Of a stretch of DNA of 64,000 bases, positions 60,084 through 64,000 are shown in pieces. The stretch's first letter is position 1; the number at the start of each line of letters is the position of its first letter. A model generated the notes under the pieces. That model ran no database searches. It was not told where the DNA came from and saw only the letters and a program-made list of their open reading frames with translations. Source of the stretch: Ensifer adhaerens (GTDB lineage Bacteria > Pseudomonadota > Alphaproteobacteria > Rhizobiales > Rhizobiaceae); NCBI RefSeq assembly GCF_000697965.2, contig NZ_CP015880.1:2356001-2420000 (forward strand). Direction: 5' to 3'. Position numbers and translations under genes: made by a program.

Positions 60084-60775
60084 TGATTCCAGATGCAAGT
60101 CCCGCCACGCTTCCCGCCGACGACGAGCCTGCGCTGCGCCGGACGCCGAGCCAGAAGCGCAGCCGCGAGCGCGTCGAGCAGATCCTTGCCTGCGCGACGG
60201 CGCTCATCCAGGAGAAGGGCAGCGACGCCATGCGCATGAGCGAAGTCGCTGAAAAGGCGGGGATCTCGATCGGCTCGCTTTATCAGTACTTCCCCGACAA
60301 GGCGGCAATCGTGCGCACGCTGGCCGAGCGCTACAATGCGGTCTGCAACGAGTGCATCGCGGCCGAACTGGCAAAGGTCACGTCGATAGCCGAACTGCGC
60401 GACGCCTTCTCGCTGCTGTTCGACATCTACTACGACATGTTCCTCGCCGAGCCGGTCATGCGCGACATCTGGTCGGCGATGCAGGCCGACAAGGCACTGC
60501 GCGAGATCGATCTTGCGCAAAGCCGCGCCGGCGGAAAGCTGCTTGCCGATGTCTGGGCCTGCCTTGTGCCGGAGACGCCGCGCGAAGAGATCGACAGCGC
60601 CGCCTTCCTGATCATGCATCTCGGCGACTGCACCATGCGACTTGCAGTCTCGGTCGACCGGGCCGAGGGTGACCAGATCGTCGAAGCCTACAAACGCATG
60701 ACCATCAAGGATTTTGTCGCGGATGGACCGCGCGGCGGCGCGCACTCAATTGACAACTCCATGACACAATCCTAA
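60083..60775 (+). CDS. TetR family regulator
   Basis: The 230-residue TetR protein has the HTH at residues 25-75 (A-T-A-L-I-Q-E-K-G-S-D-A-M-R-M, then G-I-S-I-G-S-L-Y-Q-Y-F), preceded by an arginine-rich stretch. It is divergent from the NmrA/DUF1772 operon, which it likely represses through the repeats in front of it. The end of the gene contains a TTGACA element that may start the cbt transcript. Confidence 0.87.
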   Translation: MIPDASPATLPADDEPALRRTPSQKRSRERVEQILACATALIQEKGSDAMRMSEVAEKAGISIGSLYQYFPDKAAIVRTLAERYNAVCNECIAAELAKVTSIAELRDAFSLLFDIYYDMFLAEPVMRDIWSAMQADKALREIDLAQSRAGGKLLADVWACLVPETPREEIDSAAFLIMHLGDCTMRLAVSVDRAEGDQIVEAYKRMTIKDFVADGPRGGAHSIDNSMTQS

Positions 60776-60779
60776 TCAT
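60750..60779 (+). promoter_or_regulatory. Candidate promoter of the cobalamin riboswitch transcript
   Basis: TTGACA at 60750-60755 and AATCAT 18 bases later match a sigma-70-type promoter at 6 and 4 positions. The predicted start near 60786 falls just before the riboswitch. The -35 element lies within the end of the TetR coding region. Confidence 0.45.
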
Positions 60780-60789
60780 CTGGGATCGA

Positions 60790-61025
60790 TTGGTTCCCGG
60801 GACGCGAACGTGTTTCGGGAGCAAACGGGAATGTGACGGATGGACCCAAGCTGGGCATTCAAATCACGGCCGACCCCGCGACTGTAGAGCGACGTCGATC
60901 CACCGTTCCGGAGCGATCCGGAAGAAGCCACTGGCAAGACCGCGAGAGGGCGGCCGAGCTGGGAAGGCGAGGCAGATCGAGGGCATCGAGCCCAACGCCG
61001 TGAGCCAGGAAACCTGCCACTCGAT
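60790..61025 (+). promoter_or_regulatory. Cobalamin riboswitch (AdoCbl, B12 box)
   Basis: The region shows the conserved order of the cobalamin aptamer: GGGAA near 60830, CCGCGACTGT (60876-60885), the core GCCACTGG (60927-60934), GGGAAGGCGAGG (60961-60972), and the B12 box GAGCCAGGAAACCTGCC (61002-61018). It lies about 50 bases before cbtB. No T-run terminator follows, so control is probably at translation initiation. Boundaries are approximate. Confidence 0.9.
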
Positions 61026-61076
61026 ACGGGCATAGGGCCCAACCGGGAATTTCCCGATGCCATCACGGAGGTTGTC

Positions 61077-61253
61077 ATGGCTACGTCTACCATTTCGAGC
61101 ACCCCGCTCTCCCTCAGCGATCGTCTGACCGCTGGCGTCATCGCGCTCTTCATCGGCGCATTCCTCGTCTTTGGCGCCGGCCTTGCCAACTCGGCAGTGC
61201 TGCACGACACGGCGCACGACACTCGCCACTCCTACGGCTTCCCCTGCCACTGA
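61077..61253 (+). CDS. cbtB: Cobalt transporter subunit CbtB
   Basis: A 58-residue protein found by reading from the riboswitch. It has one transmembrane helix (residues 19-38) and a C-terminal histidine-rich metal site (L-H-D-T-A-H-D-T-R-H-S-Y-G-F-P-C-H), typical of CbtB. ATG 61077 is preceded by GGAGG. With CbtA it makes the predicted cobalt uptake system; B12 excess should shut it off through the riboswitch. Confidence 0.92.
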   Translation: MATSTISSTPLSLSDRLTAGVIALFIGAFLVFGAGLANSAVLHDTAHDTRHSYGFPCH

Positions 61254-61262
61254 CCGATGCGC

Positions 61263-61428
61263 CGGAACGTGAACAACGTTCCGCATCGAACAATCTGCGG
61301 ACCTGAACGCATCCGGCCTGAGCCGGATGGAGGCCTGCGTGCATCCCGGTTTTTCCGGCGCGCGAAGGCCATCCGCAGCATTGGGAAAATGGGAAGGCTC
61401 AAGGACCACGCCACAGGGCGTGGCTTTT
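61263..61428 (+). other. Three hairpins between cbtB and cbtA
   Basis: Hairpin 1, at 61263-61283, has arms CGGAACGT/ACGTTCCG; hairpin 2, at 61310-61329, has arms CATCCGGC/GCCGGATG. The third (61406-61428) pairs CCACGCC with GGCGTGG and is followed by CTTTT, so it could be a partial terminator. They may lower expression of cbtA relative to cbtB or protect the cbtB mRNA end. Confidence 0.5.
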
Positions 61429-61450
61429 GTCGTTATCGAGGGATTTCAAG

Positions 61451-62248
61451 ATGATTGTCAGAACGCTTCTGGCCGCGATCGTGGCTGGATTGATTGCCGG
61501 TGTCTTCATGACCGGCGCCCAGGAACTGCGCGTCACACCGCTGATCCTGCATGCAGAAGAATTCGAAGGCGAGGCACCGGCCGCCACCGAACAGCCCGCC
61601 GCCCAGCCGGGTGCGGCACAGCCGGCCGCAGAAAACCACGACCAGCATTCGTCGCTCAAAGCCGTGTCGCCGTTCGGCGCTTTCCTCGACGCTTTGTCGC
61701 CGATCACCCCGGCCTATGCCCATGAGGGCGAGCATGAGGAAGGCGGCATCATGTTCGGCATGAGCCGCTTCTCCGGCACGCTGATGGCGAACCTCGTCAC
61801 AGGTTCCGGCTTCGGCCTGCTGCTCGCCGGCGTCAGCCTGGTGATCGGCTACCCGATCACGCTCAGGAACGGCGCGCTGTGGGGCGCCTGCGGCTGGCTT
61901 GCCGTGCACATGCTGCCGGCGATCGGTCTGCCGCCGGAACTGCCGGGCTTTCCGGCAGCCGAACTCGGCGACCGCCAGACCTGGTGGCTGGTGACCGTGG
62001 CGCTCTCCGCCGTCGGCCTCTATCTCGTCGTCCTGCGCGAGGAGATCGTCTCCAAGGTCGCAGGCCTGGTGGCGATCGCAGCACCCCATGTCTACGGCGC
62101 GCCGCAGCCGCTCGATATCACCAGCAACGTTCCGGCCGTGCTCGGCGCCGAGTTTGCGGTTGCCGCACTCGCCACCACGCTTGCCTTCTGGATCGTGCTC
62201 GGCGTCGTCTCCGGCTTCATCAACGAGCGCTTCGTCAAGGCACAGTGA
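61451..62248 (+). CDS. cbtA: Cobalt transporter subunit CbtA
   Basis: A 265-residue membrane protein with about six helices and a loop after helix 1 containing A-H-E-G-E-H-E-E-G-G, likely for metal binding. This is the CbtA family, found with CbtB under cobalamin riboswitches in alphaproteobacteria. The start at 61451 follows GAGGG. A strong terminator lies just after it. Confidence 0.9.
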   Translation: MIVRTLLAAIVAGLIAGVFMTGAQELRVTPLILHAEEFEGEAPAATEQPAAQPGAAQPAAENHDQHSSLKAVSPFGAFLDALSPITPAYAHEGEHEEGGIMFGMSRFSGTLMANLVTGSGFGLLLAGVSLVIGYPITLRNGALWGACGWLAVHMLPAIGLPPELPGFPAAELGDRQTWWLVTVALSAVGLYLVVLREEIVSKVAGLVAIAAPHVYGAPQPLDITSNVPAVLGAEFAVAALATTLAFWIVLGVVSGFINERFVKAQ

Positions 62249-62276
62249 TCACTGATCACAGATCGTCAGCAAAGCG

Positions 62277-62303
62277 ACGGCGGGGTTCAGGTCCCGCCGT
62301 TTT
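62277..62303 (+). terminator. Intrinsic terminator of the cbt operon
   Basis: ACGGCGGG and CCCGCCGT form an 8-base stem with an 8-base loop, followed by TTT (TTTT counting the last stem base). It overlaps the stop codon of the convergent FhuF-like gene. Confidence 0.75.
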
Positions 62304-63153
62304 GCATGAGATGCGCCGCCAGCCGCGCGCGGCGATCTTCCGGCTCCAGCAGCACGCAGGTGTCGCAGAAACTGCCCCCTTCCGTCTTGAAGTAGAGACA
62401 GCAGCCGCAACGGATCCGATACTGGCGCGACAGCTGAGCGCCGCTTGCCGGATCGAGAGCCGCGATCTGCTCGTAGCAGAGCTCCTCTGAGTAGAGCCGC
62501 GAACCCGGTCGTTTGACGATCGCCAGCGCCTCGGCCATGCCGCGCGCCTCGTCGCCGATCGCGCGGCCGATTTCCAGGAACGCGCCGGCCAGGGCATCAG
62601 CCGCGAGCCGCCATTGCGCCCCGCTCGACAGCCCTGCTCGCGCTTTCAGAACCGCAACGACGGGTGCCAGATGGGCGATGAAGCCCGGTTCGAATGCGCT
62701 GACGCCTTCGCCACCCTGGCGCTCCGTCGCCGGCGGATGCAGGCGAAAATGATAGCGCTTGCCCGCGACTTCGACGCCACGGTGAAGCCGCGTCCAATCC
62801 TCGAAACGAATGCCGGCCACCTCCGCCTGCAACCCGGCGCCGAGATGGAACGCGCCAAGGACCACGCTCAGCTGGCGGCTATAGAAGGCGATCAGATGCG
62901 CCGCCCGGATCCGGTCGGTCATGCCGACCCCGAAGAAATCCTGATAGGCGAGCCCCGCCTCAAGGCCAGCGCTGCCCGCAGCCCAGAAGTCGCCCGGCGC
63001 GCTGAAATCACTGGCCGCCGGCCCGAGCGAGACGGCAGCCTCGGGAAACTGGGCACGCAGATGGTCGGCGACGGCCAGCGCCTGCGGCGCAAACGCCGCG
63101 GTCTCCGCTGTCGGCCGGTGGTCGTTCAAGCGCATGCCGTCTCCGTCGTCCAT
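62287..63153 (-). CDS. FhuF-like (2Fe-2S) ferric siderophore reductase
   Basis: A 288-residue protein with a C-terminal 2Fe-2S signature: Cys251, Cys252, Cys263, Cys266 in C-C-x10-C-x2-C spacing, with a further Cys249 just before. This makes it a second member of the FhuF family in the window, clearly diverged from the one at 35527. ATG 63153 has AGAGGA five bases upstream; ATG 63159 overlaps the stop of the upstream gene as ATGA. Coupling to a glucoamylase-family gene is unusual for a siderophore reductase. Confidence 0.78.
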   Translation of the reverse strand: MDDGDGMRLNDHRPTAETAAFAPQALAVADHLRAQFPEAAVSLGPAASDFSAPGDFWAAGSAGLEAGLAYQDFFGVGMTDRIRAAHLIAFYSRQLSVVLGAFHLGAGLQAEVAGIRFEDWTRLHRGVEVAGKRYHFRLHPPATERQGGEGVSAFEPGFIAHLAPVVAVLKARAGLSSGAQWRLAADALAGAFLEIGRAIGDEARGMAEALAIVKRPGSRLYSEELCYEQIAALDPASGAQLSRQYRIRCGCCLYFKTEGGSFCDTCVLLEPEDRRARLAAHLMQNGGT

Positions 63154-63155
63154 TC

Positions 63156-64000
63156 TCATCCTCTGGCGCGGGATGCGGGCGGATTACCACACGCGCCTTC
63201 CCCCTCCTGCAGCCAGCCACCGTCGAAGCCCGCCCGCTCAAGGCCGAGACGGATCGCCGGCATGCTGCGCATCAGCGCCCAGCCAAGGCCGCTTTGCCAG
63301 TTCTCGATCATCATGACAACGATGCCCTGGTCAAGACCGACGACACGCGCATCGATCCAGCCCTCCGGGCCTGCGCCGGCGGCCAGGCTCGGGTTAAAGC
63401 CGCCGGGAAAGCGCCCTTCGCTCAAAAGTCCCGGATAACTGTCTGCCATATGCACGAGGGAGGCCCGCGCCGCGTCCGGCTCGAACGGCAGGCAGGCGAG
63501 CGGCGCCCAGGGCACGAGCGTGCCGTCATCAAGGCCGTAGGGTGCGCCGCGGTTCACATAGCCGAAAAGCCGCTGCTGGCGCCCATCCGCAAGCCGCAGC
63601 CGGCCGCGCGGCGCATGGCAGGCGCTCAGGCCCCACAGGTCCTCGCCATATCCGGCGAAACCGCCGGGATTGGAGCGCGCATGGTCCCGCTGCAAGGCGA
63701 TGGCGCGTCGGGTATTCTCGAAATAATCCGTCCCCCGCTCCCGCATCGTCCGGTCGGAAAGCCCGCGCAGATCGAGCCAGGCCTGCGGAAAGAGATGGAT
63801 GAAGAGTGGCGCCGCATGCAGATGCGGCCGGCCGTCGACGGGAATCCAGTCATGGCCCTCGGCAAAGGCCGCATAGTGCTCCGGTTCGATCGAATGGTCG
63901 GGCGCGCCGAGTGCCAGCACATAGAGCAGCAGCGCTTCGCTGTAACCCCGCCAGCGATGCTTCAAGAACCGCCCCGGCGGCCGCCAGCCCATCGTCAGCG
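63156..64000 (-). CDS. Glucoamylase-family protein, C-terminal part, truncated by the window edge
   Basis: The frame is open to the right edge, and the visible 281 residues match the C-terminal part of the glucoamylase-like family (PF10091): L-T-M-G-W-R-P near the edge, then R-W-R-G-Y-S-E-A-L-L-L-Y-V-L-A-L-G-A-P, P-L-F-I-H-L-F-P-Q-A-W-L-D-L-R, D-Y-F-E-N-T-R-R-A and G-Y-G-E-D-L-W-G-L-S-A. The ATG at 63992 is internal. This group includes domains of beta-1,2-glucan synthases and free enzymes; the glycan is unknown. It overlaps the FhuF-like gene. Confidence 0.82.
   Translation of the reverse strand, partial: LTMGWRPPGRFLKHRWRGYSEALLLYVLALGAPDHSIEPEHYAAFAEGHDWIPVDGRPHLHAAPLFIHLFPQAWLDLRGLSDRTMRERGTDYFENTRRAIALQRDHARSNPGGFAGYGEDLWGLSACHAPRGRLRLADGRQQRLFGYVNRGAPYGLDDGTLVPWAPLACLPFEPDAARASLVHMADSYPGLLSEGRFPGGFNPSLAAGAGPEGWIDARVVGLDQGIVVMMIENWQSGLGWALMRSMPAIRLGLERAGFDGGWLQEGEGACGNPPASRARG

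Noticed and set aside
1..64000. CRISPR array, tRNA or rRNA genes, prophage or transposon
   Set aside because: No regularly spaced repeats, cloverleaf-like gene ending in CCA or conserved T-loop, transposase or integrase motif was seen on either strand.

Overview
The window looks like a chromosomal or megaplasmid segment of a rhizobial alphaproteobacterium, most probably from the Sinorhizobium/Ensifer group. The reasons are a GC-rich sequence with strong G/C at third codon positions, a fused carnitine dehydrogenase/thioesterase of the rhizobial type, a RIME-like mosaic repeat with two 12-bp-arm palindromes, RirA-type IRO boxes in front of iron genes, a DUF1127 protein and many ABC importers with their own regulators. 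I see no phage, transposase, integrase, CRISPR array, rRNA or tRNA gene.

Layout. 1-1527: edge of a minus-strand gene and a divergent LysR-like regulator with two HTH domains. 1573-14762: a GlxA/AraC regulator divergent from a quaternary-amine cluster (3-dehydrocarnitine cleavage enzyme, carnitine dehydrogenase-thioesterase fusion, acyl-CoA dehydrogenase, acyl-CoA ligase, crotonobetainyl-CoA hydratase type enzyme), followed by a complete peptide-type ABC importer with a Tat-exported binding protein. 14819-21783: DUF1127 protein, LuxR-TPR protein, exported PAAR-like protein, XRE regulator, a second Tat-exported binding protein closely similar to the first, and a CocE-type hydrolase. 21847-28997: small regulatory or stress units (HPP protein/TetR, SRPBCC/MFS pump, GFA protein, ACT protein, exported MsrA, esterase, LysR). 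29181-35289: a polyamine-type ABC importer with an aminoaldehyde dehydrogenase. 35367-38200: iron module (two IRO boxes, FhuF-like reductase, siderophore-binding protein) and a small membrane protein. 38259-46715: cysteine hydrolase/Lrp pair, then a glycine betaine demethylation cluster (Rieske oxygenase and two tandem 815-residue dimethylglycine/sarcosine dehydrogenase-like flavoproteins) with its LysR regulator. 46712-50369: biuret-hydrolase-like amidase, GYD protein, binding protein and permease, with a divergent LysR. 50363-55983: membrane hydrolase, MscS channel, Lrp/PLP-enzyme pair, VOC protein. 56107-60775: three small regulator-plus-target units with clear operators. 60750-62303: cobalamin riboswitch and cbtBA. 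62287-64000: second FhuF-like protein and the C-terminal part of a glucoamylase-family protein running off the right edge.

How it works together. The main theme is use of trimethylated amines and other nitrogenous compounds. The 2.6-9.2 kb enzymes can take gamma-butyrobetaine through CoA-bound intermediates to L-carnitine, and carnitine through 3-dehydrocarnitine to glycine betaine plus acetoacetate. The 39-46 kb enzymes can then strip methyl groups from glycine betaine to give dimethylglycine, sarcosine and glycine, feeding folate-bound one-carbon units. Polyamine and amide uptake clusters fit the same nutritional style. Substrates are inferred from family membership and gene context; nothing here was tested by database search. 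Intergenic operators were found by eye as inverted or direct repeats and are candidates only.
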